DNA from: Paenarthrobacter sp. JL.01a
Lineage (GTDB): Bacteria; Actinomycetota; Actinomycetes; Actinomycetales; Micrococcaceae
Direction of reading: 5' to 3'
Length of the DNA stretch: 64,000 bases
NCBI RefSeq assembly: GCF_025452095.1
Contig: NZ_CP104877.1
Location: forward strand, 1,984,001-2,048,000
Shown: piece after piece, positions 19,162 through 28,149 of the stretch
Layout of the letters: every line of letters starts with the position of its first letter
Numbering within the stretch: the first letter of the stretch is position 1
Notes under the pieces: generated by a model
What the model was told of the DNA's origin: nothing
Databases searched by the model: none
What the model saw: the letters and a program-made list of their open reading frames with translations, nothing else
Made by a program: the position numbers and the translations under genes

Positions 19162-20874
19162 TCACGCCAAGGGGACGGACCACGTCACAGTGGTTCCCTC
19201 GCCCGGCCTGCTGGTGATGGTGCAGGAGCCGTGGAGTCCAACCGCCCGCTCGACCATGTTGGCAAGGCCGTTGCCGGGAACGGCGTTGTCGAAGCCGCGG
19301 CCGTCGTCGCTCACTTCGACGGTGAGTGAGTCCGGTGCGACGACAACGGAAACAGCGATCGTTTGTGCCTCCGAATGCCGGACGGCGTTGCTAAGCCCCT
19401 CCGAAATGACCGCCAGCAGGTGCTCGATGACGACTTCGTCTTCCAACGCGTCAACCCTGCCCGTCAGCGTCAGATGCGGTGTATAGGGGAGGGCCGCCGC
19501 GCCTGAACGCACCTTCTCAAGGATTCGACTGCTCAGCGGGCCGCGGCCAGGAGAAAGGGCACCGAGCGAATAGATCGTATCGCGCAAGTCCCTGATACTG
19601 GTGTCCAACTCATCGGTGATTCCATCTATCCGCTCCGGCGCGGACGGGTCGGCCGTGAAGCGCCGGAGGCTCTGGATGCTCAGTCCGGCCGCGAAAAGCC
19701 GTTGGATGACAAGGTCGTGTAGGTCCCGGGCTATCCGGTCCCTGTCGGTAAAGACCAGCGACTGCTCACGGAGACGGCGGATCTTCTCCAGCGCCAGTGC
19801 CATGGCCACGTGGGAACCGAACACGGACGCCATTTCAGTGTCAGTCGAGGTGAACTCTCCCGCTTCGATGTTCCGGGCCAGGACCAACAAGCCATAATGT
19901 GTTCCCTGGGCGCTGAGATCCACCACCAGCACCTTGGGTTGGATGAAGCCTTCGCTTATGCCGGGCAGGTTCCAGGTATCTTCAACGACGATGCTGCACC
20001 CGGTAAGGATGATGTTCCCCACTGCCGGCGCATCCACGGAAAACAGCATGCCTACGGGATCCGGGCCGCTCCGGTTGTTGGCCGCCGCCACAGAGTAGGC
20101 GCCACTGCCGGCGGGAACCAAGGCTATTGCCAGGGAACTGCCGGTCTCTGCCGCTGCACTTTCCGTGACGATGTCCAAGATGGCTTCCGCCGGCTTGTCC
20201 TCCCGATCGCGGTCCAGCAGTTGGTCGGTCACGGCCATGCAGGCCTCAAGCCACGCCGTGCGACGGCGCCCGTCCTCATAGAGCCTCGCGTTTTCAATGG
20301 CGACGCCGGCTGCGGCGGCAAGGGCCACGGCGAGGTCCTCGTCTTCGGGCGTGAAGTCACCACCATCTTCCTTTTCCGTAAGGTACAGATTGCCAAAGAC
20401 CACGTCCCGGACCCTGATTGGGACGCCCAGGAACGACTTCATCGGGGGATGGTCTTCGGGAAAACCATAGGCCCGGGGATGCTCCCGCAGGTCATGGAGA
20501 CGGAGGGGGGCCGGTTCGGTGATCAGCAGGCCCAGGACTCCGTGCCCCGTGGGAAGGGGACCGATGCGCCGGGCGCGATCCTGGTCCATGCCCACGGTGA
20601 TGAAGTGGCTCAGTGCATTGTCCTCGCCAATTACGCCCAGGGCCGCGTACCGTGCCTGGAGCATCTGGCGCGCGCACTCCACAACGCGTTGAAGTACTGC
20701 TTCGAGGCTCAAGTCGCCGGCCACCGCCACCACGGCTTCCAGCAACCCACGGGTTCGTTCCTCGGCCATGAGCAATTCCCCGGCCCGAGACATGAAATTC
20801 CGGAGGAGTTCCTCCAGGGGGACCTTGGAGGGCTGGTGTTCCTCCGCTGATGGGCCGGACGGGTGGTTCATCAT
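19162..20874 (-). CDS. DosS/DevS-like GAF sensor histidine kinase
   Basis: The 570-residue protein has the full DosS layout: GAF-A (about 55-200), GAF-B (about 215-365), HisKA_3 with [10 protein letters not shown] (His386) and a HATPase domain with NAVRHSE (about 487) and DDGRGFD (about 521). His142 in DHPPMKSFLGVP matches the haem ligand His149 of M. tuberculosis DosS, so it should sense oxygen or redox state through haem and phosphorylate the adjacent regulator. No membrane segment is present, so it acts in the cytoplasm. GGAGGG precedes two consecutive ATG codons; either could start. A DosR-type box lies 84 bases upstream, suggesting feedback control. Confidence 0.93.
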   Translation of the reverse strand: MMNHPSGPSAEEHQPSKVPLEELLRNFMSRAGELLMAEERTRGLLEAVVAVAGDLSLEAVLQRVVECARQMLQARYAALGVIGEDNALSHFITVGMDQDRARRIGPLPTGHGVLGLLITEPAPLRLHDLREHPRAYGFPEDHPPMKSFLGVPIRVRDVVFGNLYLTEKEDGGDFTPEDEDLAVALAAAAGVAIENARLYEDGRRRTAWLEACMAVTDQLLDRDREDKPAEAILDIVTESAAAETGSSLAIALVPAGSGAYSVAAANNRSGPDPVGMLFSVDAPAVGNIILTGCSIVVEDTWNLPGISEGFIQPKVLVVDLSAQGTHYGLLVLARNIEAGEFTSTDTEMASVFGSHVAMALALEKIRRLREQSLVFTDRDRIARDLHDLVIQRLFAAGLSIQSLRRFTADPSAPERIDGITDELDTSIRDLRDTIYSLGALSPGRGPLSSRILEKVRSGAAALPYTPHLTLTGRVDALEDEVVIEHLLAVISEGLSNAVRHSEAQTIAVSVVVAPDSLTVEVSDDGRGFDNAVPGNGLANMVERAVGLHGSCTITSRPGEGTTVTWSVPLA

Positions 20875-20957
20875 TGCCCTCCCAAGGCGGGCTGGATGCT
20901 GGGCGTCTTCGTGGACAGACTACTCTGGACTCCCGGAGGCTGGCGACACCTGGACAC

Positions 20958-20971
20958 GGGTCTTTCTACCC
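20958..20971. promoter_or_regulatory. DosR-type box between sensor kinase and PPOX-fold gene
   Basis: GGGTCTTTCTACCC, both half sites intact. It ends exactly 36 bases before the ATG at 21007, and the -10 hexamer TACGGT (20995-21000) is at -12 to -7, so that gene should be leaderless. Leftward it may also serve the kinase, though no clear -10 hexamer is seen there. Confidence 0.88.
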
Positions 20972-21006
20972 TGTCCTGCTGCCCTGAACGCCCTTACGGT
21001 CAAACC

Positions 21007-21474
21007 ATGACCAACAAGGCAGTACCCGAAACGGAAACCCTCGATATCAAGCAGTGCTGGGAGCAGCTCCGGAGCGTGTCGGTGGGGCGGCTAGCGGTGT
21101 GGAACACCGACCATCCGGACATTTTCCCGATCAACTACAAGGTGGACCACGGCACGTTGGTCTTCCGGACCGGAGAAGGCACCAAGCTCCACGCAACCCT
21201 GGGTGCCACTCCCGTGGCGGTAGAGGCCGACGGCGTGGACGCCGCTTCCGGGGTGGCGTGGAGCGTGGTGCTCAAGGGAAAGGCCGAGAGCATCAAACTC
21301 ACGCAGGATGTCCTGGATACCGTGGGTTTGTTGCTCTTCCCCTGGCAAGCTGGCCGCAAAGACCATTTCATCCGCATCGTCCCCACCTCCCTGACCGGGC
21401 GGCGCTTCAAAGTCACAGAGCCGCTGACGTGGTGGAGCCCGCTCGACGACGCCACCCGCGCTGGTCTCGAATAG
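21007..21474 (+). CDS. pyridoxamine 5'-phosphate oxidase-fold flavoprotein
   Basis: The 155-residue protein is a split-barrel FMN/F420-type protein. Motifs shared with its paralogues are CWEQLRSVSVGRLAV (about 17-31), PDIFPINY (about 37-44), FRTGEGTK (about 54-61), AWSVVLKGKA (about 82-91), PWQAGRKDHFIRI (about 112-124) and the closing TGRRF. The family includes flavin- and F420-dependent reductases and binding proteins; no substrate can be assigned. There is no ribosome binding site. The DosR-type box and -10 hexamer at fixed distances define a leaderless start at this ATG rather than the longer frame from 20863, which would begin upstream of the promoter. Confidence 0.85.
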   Translation: MTNKAVPETETLDIKQCWEQLRSVSVGRLAVWNTDHPDIFPINYKVDHGTLVFRTGEGTKLHATLGATPVAVEADGVDAASGVAWSVVLKGKAESIKLTQDVLDTVGLLLFPWQAGRKDHFIRIVPTSLTGRRFKVTEPLTWWSPLDDATRAGLE

Positions 21475-21485
21475 CTGGCGTTTTT

Positions 21486-21499
21486 AGGACCTACGGCCC
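21486..21499. promoter_or_regulatory. DosR-type box in the second PPOX-fold gene promoter
   Basis: AGGACCTACGGCCC, one mismatch to the skeleton. It ends exactly 36 bases before the ATG at 21535; the -10 hexamer TAGCGT (21523-21528) is at -12 to -7. Confidence 0.85.
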
Positions 21500-21534
21500 T
21501 AACGACGTCGGTCCGTCGACGTTAGCGTCATGCC

Positions 21535-21999
21535 ATGGAAAAGACACCTCGGGAAGCCGTCGAACGACTTGAGCCCGAAGAATGTTGGGACCTGCTCAGT
21601 CATCAAACCGTAGGCCGGCTCGCGGTCCTCGCCGAGGGACATCCGGACGTTTTTCCGGTGAACTACGTCCTGGACCAGGACGGGATCGTGTTCCGAACAG
21701 GTGCCGGAACCAAGTACTGGAGTGCCATGACGGCGCCCTGCGCGTTTGAAATCGACGGGTATGAAGCCCTCGCATCCCAGGCCTGGAGCGTCGTGGCCAG
21801 GGGGCGGGCGGCGGTGATCCTGGAGCGTCACGAACTCGCAAAAGTTGGCGCACTTGGTCTGGATCCATGGCAACCCGGAAGCAAAAACCATTACGTCAGG
21901 CTGACTCCGGAATCCATCACGGGCAGGCGCTTTACCACCACCCGTCCCGATGTTTGGGATGCACCACTCAACGACGCCCGCAGGGAGTCATTCCGCTGA
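21535..21999 (+). CDS. pyridoxamine 5'-phosphate oxidase-fold flavoprotein
   Basis: The 154-residue protein is a close paralogue of the preceding gene product: ECWDLLSHQTVGRLAV (about 16-31), PDVFPVNYV, FRTGAGTKYW (about 54-63), AWSVVARGRA, PWQPGSKNHYVRL and TGRRF. It should bind a flavin or F420 cofactor. The ATG is placed by the leaderless promoter; no ribosome binding site is present. It begins its own transcription unit and probably continues into the alcohol dehydrogenase (25-base gap) and the P-type ATPase, so a redox protein, a dehydrogenase and an ion pump would be made together. Confidence 0.85.
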   Translation: MEKTPREAVERLEPEECWDLLSHQTVGRLAVLAEGHPDVFPVNYVLDQDGIVFRTGAGTKYWSAMTAPCAFEIDGYEALASQAWSVVARGRAAVILERHELAKVGALGLDPWQPGSKNHYVRLTPESITGRRFTTTRPDVWDAPLNDARRESFR

Positions 22000-22023
22000 C
22001 GGGCATGGCAGAAAGGCGATGCA

Positions 22024-23091
22024 GTGAAGGCCCTCGTGTATGACGGGCCCGGAACGAAAACGTGGAAGGACGTTCCGGATCCTATGATCAGCCAACCCAC
22101 GGACGCGATAGTGCGCATTGACACAACAACCATCTGCGGAACAGACCTTCACATCCTGAAAGGAGATGTCCCGGCAGTAAAGCCCGGGCGGATCCTCGGC
22201 CACGAAGGGGTAGGCACTGTCACCGAGGTGGGCAGCTCGGTCAGCGGTATCCGGCCCGGCGACCGGGTGATCATCTCTTGCATCAAGTCCTGCGGACACT
22301 GCAGCAACTGCCGGAAAATGTTGTTCTCCCATTGCCTGGGGGATGAAGGGCAGCCCGGCACTGGATGGATCTTTGGCCACCTCATCGACGGGACCCAGGC
22401 CGAATTCGTACGCGTCCCCTACGCAGAAAACTCACTGCACAAGGTTCCCGAAAACGTCAGTGATGACGAGGCCGCCATGCTCTCGGACATCCTGCCAACC
22501 GCTTTTGAAATCGGAGTCCTCGATGGCCGGGTAGCCCCGGGCGACATCATCGCCGTCGTAGGAGCCGGACCTATCGGCTTGGCTGTCATGGCAACAGCGG
22601 GGCTGAGCGGAGCCTCGATCATCATCGCCATCGATCCCAACCAAAGCCGTTTGTCCCGCGCTGCGGAATTCGGAGCCACCCACACCATCAATCCGGGCAA
22701 TCCCGACTGGTTGAACGAGGCCCTTTCCCTTACCGATGGCTCCGGCGTGGACGTGGTCATGGAAGCGGTGGGGCTCCCGGAAACGTTCGCCATGTGCCTG
22801 CAGCTGGTCAGGCCCGGAGGGAACGTGGCCAACATCGGTGTGCACGGCAAATCTGCAGAATTGCCGCTGCAGGACCTGTGGATCCGCAACATCAACATCA
22901 GCATGGGGCTGGTAAACACCAACACCACACCCATGCTGCTGCGCCTCGTTGCCCAGCACAAACTTCCCGCCGGGAAATTCGCCACCCATCACTTCCCGCT
23001 GCACCGGATCACGGATGCCTACGAAACTTTCGCTCAAGCAAGCGAAACGCAGGCGCTGAAAGTGGTCTTGTCCAGGGACGTCCGTGACTGA
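22024..23091 (+). CDS. zinc-dependent alcohol dehydrogenase
   Basis: The 355-residue protein is a medium-chain dehydrogenase with catalytic zinc ligands in CGTDLH (about residues 39-44) and GHEGVG (about 60), and the Rossmann motif GAGPIG near 180. In the structural-zinc lobe (CGHCSNCRKMLFSHC, about 90-104) four cysteines are present. The style resembles tetrameric secondary-alcohol dehydrogenases. The start is GTG, 24 bases after the PPOX-fold gene. It overlaps the ATPase start by eight bases. It is the second alcohol dehydrogenase in the island and could dispose of reducing power when respiration is limited, which is inference. Confidence 0.9.
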   Translation: MKALVYDGPGTKTWKDVPDPMISQPTDAIVRIDTTTICGTDLHILKGDVPAVKPGRILGHEGVGTVTEVGSSVSGIRPGDRVIISCIKSCGHCSNCRKMLFSHCLGDEGQPGTGWIFGHLIDGTQAEFVRVPYAENSLHKVPENVSDDEAAMLSDILPTAFEIGVLDGRVAPGDIIAVVGAGPIGLAVMATAGLSGASIIIAIDPNQSRLSRAAEFGATHTINPGNPDWLNEALSLTDGSGVDVVMEAVGLPETFAMCLQLVRPGGNVANIGVHGKSAELPLQDLWIRNINISMGLVNTNTTPMLLRLVAQHKLPAGKFATHHFPLHRITDAYETFAQASETQALKVVLSRDVRD

Positions 23092-25021
23092 CCGCAACCC
23101 ACCGGGGTTTATCGGTCTGGCCCTGCGCTATCCGCTCGTTGGAACTACGGTCCTGGTAGGCGCCGTGGTCGCCGTTTTGTCTCTCGGCGGGCAGGGCGGG
23201 GCGGCGCAGGCGATGGCATCCATCTACGCGCTCTCGGTTGCCTTGTATCGCGCAGGGTCCATGGTCAAGGGTCTTTTCCGCGGACGCTGGGGCATCGACC
23301 TGCTCGCAATTGCCGCCATTGGCGCGACGGTCGCGGTCGGCGAATATATCGCCTGCCTGGTGATAGTTCTCATGTTGACTGGAGGCGAGGCCCTGGAGGA
23401 CTACGCCCAAGGCCGCGCCGCCCGGGAACTGACCGCACTGCTCGCGCGATCTCCACGGATTGCGCACCGCGAAAGCGAAACAGGTGCCATCGTGGACATT
23501 CCGGTAGAGGCGGTAAACCCAGGCGACGTTCTCTTGGTTAAGCCGGCGGAGACCATCTCGGTGGATGGTGAACTGTTGTCGGAAGCCGGAACATTCGACG
23601 AGTCCGCCTTGACCGGGGAGAGCCTTCCCGTGGAGCGGTCGCGGGGCGGTTCGCTGCTTAGCGGCTCCGTCAACGGGTCCGAAGCCGTGCGCATGCGGGC
23701 AACAGCCACCGCCAAGGACTCGCATTACAGCATGATAGTTTCACTGGTCGAGGAAGCAGCTGCCAGCAGGGCCCCCACCGTCCGCCTGGCAGACAGATAC
23801 GCTGTTCCATTCACCCTGGCGGCTTTTGCTTTGGCCGGTGCTGCGTGGTTCATCAGCGGGGATCCTGTTCGATTCGTTGAGGTCCTGGTGGTCGCTACTC
23901 CGTGCCCGTTGCTTATCGCTGCCCCTGTGGCATTCCTTGCCGGCACCAGCAGGGCGGCGAAGGCGGGGGTCATCATCAAGAACGCGGGCACCTTGGAACA
24001 ACTCAGCAAGGTAAGGACGGCCGTCTTCGACAAAACCGGAACGCTTACCGAAGGCACACCCATGCTCGTGGAAGTCCGGTCGGCCATGCCGGCATCTGTG
24101 CCGGCGGATCTGCTGCTGCAGTTGGCCGCCTCGGCGGAACAGTATTCCTCGCACGTCTTCGCGGCCTCTGTGATAGCGGCGGCACGGGTTCGAGGCTTAG
24201 CGCTGCTGCCTGCCAACGATGCCACCGAACAGGCAACAAACGGTGTTGCCGCCCTGGTCGGGGCACGCCAAGTCATTGTGGGCAAGCCCGCTTTCGTCCG
24301 CGAACGGGCGAAGGGCTTCGAGCTTTCCTCACTCAAGGGCGGCCAAGTTGCCGTCTACGTGGGTGTGGACGGCCGCTTCGCGGGCAGCCTGATCATGAGC
24401 GACCCCTTGCGGCCTAACGCCGTAGCCACGCTGGCAAGTCTGCGCAGACTCGGTGTCCGCGAGGCGTTATTGCTGACCGGAGATGCCGCGAGCACAGCCC
24501 TGTCCATTGCCGCAGAAGCCGGCATGGGAGACGTGTTGGCTGAATGCCTGCCTGAAGACAAAGTCAAAGCCGTGGCGGCTTTGACCGCCCGGCCGGTGAT
24601 GATGGTGGGCGACGGCATCAATGACGCGCCTGTCCTTGCCGCGGCCGATGTCGGAATCGCCATGGGCGCGCGCGGCGCCACTGCCGCGAGCGAATCAGCC
24701 GACGTGGTCATCATGCTTGATGATCTGGCCAAGGTTGCGGTGGCGGTCGCTGTCGGTCAGCGCACTTTGCGCGTTGCACGCACCAGCATTTGGACGGGAA
24801 TTCTCCTCAGTCTGGTCCTGATGGTGGTTGCTTCCTTGGGCCTTATTCCTCCGGTTGCCGGGGCGCTGCTCCAAGAGCTCGTGGATCTGGCAACCATCCT
24901 CAACGCCCTGAGGGCGTTGGAAGGGCCAGGGCACGGCAAGCCGCGACGGTCCGGAAAACCGGAACCTAGTACCGCTCCGGCTCATCACCAAGCTCAAAGT
25001 GCCGGCCATGGACCCGTGTAG
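23084..25021 (+). CDS. heavy-metal-type (P1B) P-type ATPase
   Basis: The 645-residue protein is intact: actuator motif TGES (about residue 184), membrane motif TPCPL (about 270) and phosphorylation motif DKTGTLTEG (about 318), then GDGINDAP (about 507). The intramembrane CP motif places it in the P1B metal-pump group, but it has no N-terminal metal-binding domain and the usual SEHP histidine motif is altered (QYSSHVFA). Transported metal cannot be named. The GTG start lies inside the end of the dehydrogenase gene. Its 3' end overlaps the convergent PPOX-fold gene by 56 bases. It is the only one of the three P-type ATPases here without a frameshift. Confidence 0.88.
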   Translation: MTDRNPPGFIGLALRYPLVGTTVLVGAVVAVLSLGGQGGAAQAMASIYALSVALYRAGSMVKGLFRGRWGIDLLAIAAIGATVAVGEYIACLVIVLMLTGGEALEDYAQGRAARELTALLARSPRIAHRESETGAIVDIPVEAVNPGDVLLVKPAETISVDGELLSEAGTFDESALTGESLPVERSRGGSLLSGSVNGSEAVRMRATATAKDSHYSMIVSLVEEAAASRAPTVRLADRYAVPFTLAAFALAGAAWFISGDPVRFVEVLVVATPCPLLIAAPVAFLAGTSRAAKAGVIIKNAGTLEQLSKVRTAVFDKTGTLTEGTPMLVEVRSAMPASVPADLLLQLAASAEQYSSHVFAASVIAAARVRGLALLPANDATEQATNGVAALVGARQVIVGKPAFVRERAKGFELSSLKGGQVAVYVGVDGRFAGSLIMSDPLRPNAVATLASLRRLGVREALLLTGDAASTALSIAAEAGMGDVLAECLPEDKVKAVAALTARPVMMVGDGINDAPVLAAADVGIAMGARGATAASESADVVIMLDDLAKVAVAVAVGQRTLRVARTSIWTGILLSLVLMVVASLGLIPPVAGALLQELVDLATILNALRALEGPGHGKPRRSGKPEPSTAPAHHQAQSAGHGPV

Positions 25022-25388
25022 GGCGAATTTCGACGTAGGTGTACTTGCGGGTGGGAATCCACGGTTTGAGCGGCAGTTTGTCCGCCTCGTCGATCTCCGT
25101 CTGGGACTCAATGACGCGGGCAGTGCCCTTGAGGACCACGCTCCAGGCTTCGCCTTCACTGATCTCCTCCACCTCGAACGCCACACGTTCATTGACGGTC
25201 AATTCTGCGAGCTTTGTTCCCGGATTGGTCCGAACCAGCAGCCTGCCTTGGTCGGCGATGAAGTTCAGCGGATAGATGTCAGGTTCGCCCAGCACGCTCA
25301 CTGCCAAACGGCCGTGTTGGTTTCGTTGCAGGACTTTCCACGACTCATCATCGGTCAGCACGGTGCCGGGCCGTTCGTCAGTTTCCAT
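24966..25388 (-). CDS. pyridoxamine 5'-phosphate oxidase-fold flavoprotein
   Basis: The 140-residue paralogue has SWKVLQRNQHGRLAV (about 16-30), PDIYPLNF, VRTNPGTK (about 52-59), AWSVVLKGTA (about 81-90) and a closing HGRHF. Unlike its leaderless paralogues it has a ribosome binding site (AGGAGG, ten bases before the ATG). The box at 25485 and a -10 hexamer TAGGAT (25455-25460, read leftward) predict a start site near 25448 and a 60-base leader. The gene is divergent from pta, and its 3' end overlaps the end of the P-type ATPase gene. Confidence 0.85.
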   Translation of the reverse strand: METDERPGTVLTDDESWKVLQRNQHGRLAVSVLGEPDIYPLNFIADQGRLLVRTNPGTKLAELTVNERVAFEVEEISEGEAWSVVLKGTARVIESQTEIDEADKLPLKPWIPTRKYTYVEIRPTRVHGRHFELGDEPERY

Positions 25389-25484
25389 GACTGTGTTCCT
25401 CCTGGTGTGGAATCGGCGGCGGAGGGAGTCCTCGCCTTCGCCTTCTTGGTTGCGATCCTATGGGCGGGGCACTGCCGGCAAACA

Positions 25485-25498
25485 GGGTCCAAGGTCCC
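25485..25498. promoter_or_regulatory. DosR-type box between PPOX-fold gene and pta
   Basis: GGGTCCAAGGTCCC, both half sites intact, in the divergent region. A -10 hexamer is clear leftward (TAGGAT). Rightward, 60 bases before pta, no convincing hexamer is seen at the regulon spacing. Confidence 0.82.
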
Positions 25499-25557
25499 CG
25501 GCCCCTTGACGTTTCCGGGGCCCCGATAACCCGCGGACACAAAGACAGAAGGAAACC

Positions 25558-27627
25558 GTGGTTCAGGGCCTGTACGTAGCCTCCGCGGCCCCCGGAACCG
25601 GCAAATCGTTGGTGCTCCTGGGCCTTGTTGACATGCTCCATCGCCACGTGGGGCATCTGGGTGTATTCCGCCCACTGGTCAACGGCCAGAGCATCCGAAA
25701 GGACCCTGTGGTGTTGTTGCTCAGACAGCTATACCAGCTGGGCGCCCCGCAGTGCAGGGGCGGATCCTCCTTATCCGGCGCCATGACCGGCATGGAATGG
25801 AAGCACGCGGACGGGTTGGTGGCCGGAGCCCTGGAAATTTACAGTCGCATGTCACTGGCGTGTGACGCCATAGTGGTGGATGGCTCGGACCTGCGGGGAC
25901 CTGATCCACAACGTGAATTTGAACTTAACGCGGTGTTGGCCAGCAATCTGGGGTTGCCCGTGATGGCCGTCGTTGGCGGAGGGGGCCAATGCCCCAGCCA
26001 GGCCGGACAAGCAGTAGCCTCGGCCCTCCGGCGGTTCGGCGCAGCTCACTGTTCCGTGCTTGCTGTGGTAGTCAACCGCGTGGAGCCTGGAACCGAATCC
26101 GTCGTGGAAGCGGCAGTAAAGATGGCCGCCCCGGACATACCGTGTTTCATCATCCCAGAGGTCCCCGGGATCTCGACCCCAACGGTCGCCGACATAGCAA
26201 CGTCGCTCCGACTAAGGGCCATTACAGGCAGCAAGCAACGGGACAGGGACGTTCGGAAAGTCCGGGTGGCCGGAATGAACGCCGACGCCTTCTTGGACGT
26301 ACTGGACAGTGGAGACTTGGTTGTGGTTGCCGGGGACCGTACGGAGGTCATTCTGGCGTGCGTTGCTTCGGCGCTCTCACCGGATAAGGCGGCCCCGGCC
26401 GGCATCATCCTGACCGACGGCCTCCGGCCCGTGCCCAAGGTCATGAATTTGCTGGAGAGCGCACCCTTCCCGGTCTTCAGTTCACGGAGGGACCTGTCTG
26501 CAATTGCGCAGCGTGCTTTGGCGGTCCGCAGTGAAATTTATACCGGAGAGACCCGCAAGATCGCTGCTGCCATGGGGATCTGGTCACGCAGGGTCGATGA
26601 GGCCGGACTCCTGGGACAACTTGCCCTGCCCCGCCCCTCCGCCATCACACCGCTGCGCTTTTTCAACGATTTGATTGAGCGGGCGCGCAAACACCAAAAG
26701 CACATCGTTCTGGCGGAAGGGGAGGACCTTCGTATCCTTCGCGCGACTGAAATCCTGCGGCGCCGTGATGTGTGCCGGCTGACACTGCTCGGAAACCCTG
26801 CCGCAATCCGCGCGTTGGCCACCACCCACGGCCTGGACATCGCCGATGTACCCATTGTCGATCCCGTGGCATCGCCTGATGAGGAGCGCTTTGCGCGTGA
26901 GTACTGCAGGTTGAGGGCCCACAAAGGGATGATCCTCGAACGCGCCAGGGAAGTGATGCTCGAGCCGAGCTATTACGCAACCATGATGGTCCATCTCGGC
27001 TTGGCCGACGGAATGGTCTCCGGTGCAACCCATACCACCGCGAATACCATCCGACCCGCCCTTGAGTTCGTCAAAGGACGGAATCCCCGGGACGTCGTTT
27101 CCTCGGTGTTCTTCATGCTGTTTCCGGACAAAGTCCTTGTCTACGGAGACTGCGCCGTCGTTCCCGATCCAACCGCTGAACAGTTGGCCTGCATCGCGGT
27201 GGCGTCTGCAGATACCGCAGCGAGGTTCGGCGTCGAACCCAGGATTGCGATGCTGTCCTACTCCACAGGCCAGTCCGGCGCCGGCACATCCGTGGACAAG
27301 GTAAGGGGTGCCACGGCGCTGGTGAAAGCAGCGCGGCCAGACTTGCCCGTAGAAGGACCCATCCAATACGACGCAGCGGTGGATGCAGACGTGGCCAGCA
27401 CCAAGCTTCCCTCTTCAGCAGTGGCGGGAAAGGCTACCGTGTTCATCTTCCCCGACCTCAACACAGGCAACAGCACCTACAAGGCGGTGGAGCAATCTGC
27501 CGGTGCGGTCGCCGTCGGCCCAGTTCTTCAAGGACTCCGCAAGCCCATTAACGACCTGTCCCGGGGATCCACCGTAGAGGACATCATCAACACCGTTGCC
27601 ATCACGGCCGTCCAGGCCCAGGGATGA
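25558..27627 (+). CDS. pta: phosphate acetyltransferase, long form
   Basis: The 689-residue protein is the long form of phosphotransacetylase, which interconverts acetyl-CoA and acetyl phosphate. It has an N-terminal P-loop domain (APGTGKS at about residues 11-17), a DRTGG-type middle domain (about 215-330) and the catalytic C-terminal domain (about 365-685; SGATHTTANTIRPALEFVK and DLNTGNSTYKAV are typical). The GTG start has GAAGGA before it. It is divergent from a PPOX-fold gene across a DosR-type box. With acetate kinase and phosphoketolase at 32450-36000 it forms an acetate-producing, ATP-yielding branch that needs no respiration. Confidence 0.94.
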   Translation: MVQGLYVASAAPGTGKSLVLLGLVDMLHRHVGHLGVFRPLVNGQSIRKDPVVLLLRQLYQLGAPQCRGGSSLSGAMTGMEWKHADGLVAGALEIYSRMSLACDAIVVDGSDLRGPDPQREFELNAVLASNLGLPVMAVVGGGGQCPSQAGQAVASALRRFGAAHCSVLAVVVNRVEPGTESVVEAAVKMAAPDIPCFIIPEVPGISTPTVADIATSLRLRAITGSKQRDRDVRKVRVAGMNADAFLDVLDSGDLVVVAGDRTEVILACVASALSPDKAAPAGIILTDGLRPVPKVMNLLESAPFPVFSSRRDLSAIAQRALAVRSEIYTGETRKIAAAMGIWSRRVDEAGLLGQLALPRPSAITPLRFFNDLIERARKHQKHIVLAEGEDLRILRATEILRRRDVCRLTLLGNPAAIRALATTHGLDIADVPIVDPVASPDEERFAREYCRLRAHKGMILERAREVMLEPSYYATMMVHLGLADGMVSGATHTTANTIRPALEFVKGRNPRDVVSSVFFMLFPDKVLVYGDCAVVPDPTAEQLACIAVASADTAARFGVEPRIAMLSYSTGQSGAGTSVDKVRGATALVKAARPDLPVEGPIQYDAAVDADVASTKLPSSAVAGKATVFIFPDLNTGNSTYKAVEQSAGAVAVGPVLQGLRKPINDLSRGSTVEDIINTVAITAVQAQG

Positions 27628-27642
27628 TGCTTCTGGTCCGGG

Positions 27643-28098
27643 CTATTCGTCGTCGGCAGCGACCAGGAGCACCGGGCAGTGGGCGTGGGCCGCGCAGGCC
27701 CGGCTTACTGAACCGATCGCTTGCCCCAGGAAACCGCCGGCTCCATGCCTGCCGACAACAAGCAACCGGGCATGACGGCTCTCTTCCACCAGGACTTTGG
27801 CTGGCTCGCCGAACTTCACTGTCACTTTCAAGCCCGCCGGGGGTGAATCTCCGAATGCCCTCATCAGCGACTCATCAACGAGGCGTCTGGCAGTGTCCTC
27901 GAGTTCCGAGGTGAAACGCGTCAGCTCATGTTCCAAGCGCGAGGACAGGTAGTAATCGGACATTCCGACACAGGTAATCACCTCTATTGGTACCCCGAAG
28001 GCAGGTGCCATACGTCCGGCCATTTCCAGCGTCGTTGACGAAAAGTCCGAGCCATCGACACCCACGATCACCCGGGCTGCGGTGTTTTCTGAATTCAT
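27643..28098 (-). CDS. single-domain universal stress protein
   Basis: The 151-residue protein has one USP domain: VIVGVDGSDFS at the start (about residues 10-20) and the ATP-binding signature VGRHGAGGFLGQAIGSVSR at about 118-136. It should dimerise through the last strand. The start is ATG 28098: a DosR-type box begins exactly 36 bases upstream with a -10 hexamer CAAGCT at -12 to -7 and no ribosome binding site is present, so a leaderless mRNA is predicted. The longer frame from 28140 would begin inside the box. It converges with pta, 15 bases apart. Confidence 0.88.
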   Translation of the reverse strand: MNSENTAARVIVGVDGSDFSSTTLEMAGRMAPAFGVPIEVITCVGMSDYYLSSRLEHELTRFTSELEDTARRLVDESLMRAFGDSPPAGLKVTVKFGEPAKVLVEESRHARLLVVGRHGAGGFLGQAIGSVSRACAAHAHCPVLLVAADDE

Positions 28099-28133
28099 GG
28101 GACCAGCTTGTCGGTACAGGCCACGGCTCACTA

Positions 28134-28147
28134 GGGCCAAAGGACAC
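28134..28147. promoter_or_regulatory. DosR-type box in the single-domain USP promoter
   Basis: GGGCCAAAGGACAC, the same sequence as the box at 30811-30824. It sits 36 bases upstream of the USP ATG and directly after the end of the P-type ATPase frame. Confidence 0.85.
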
Positions 28148-28149
28148 CT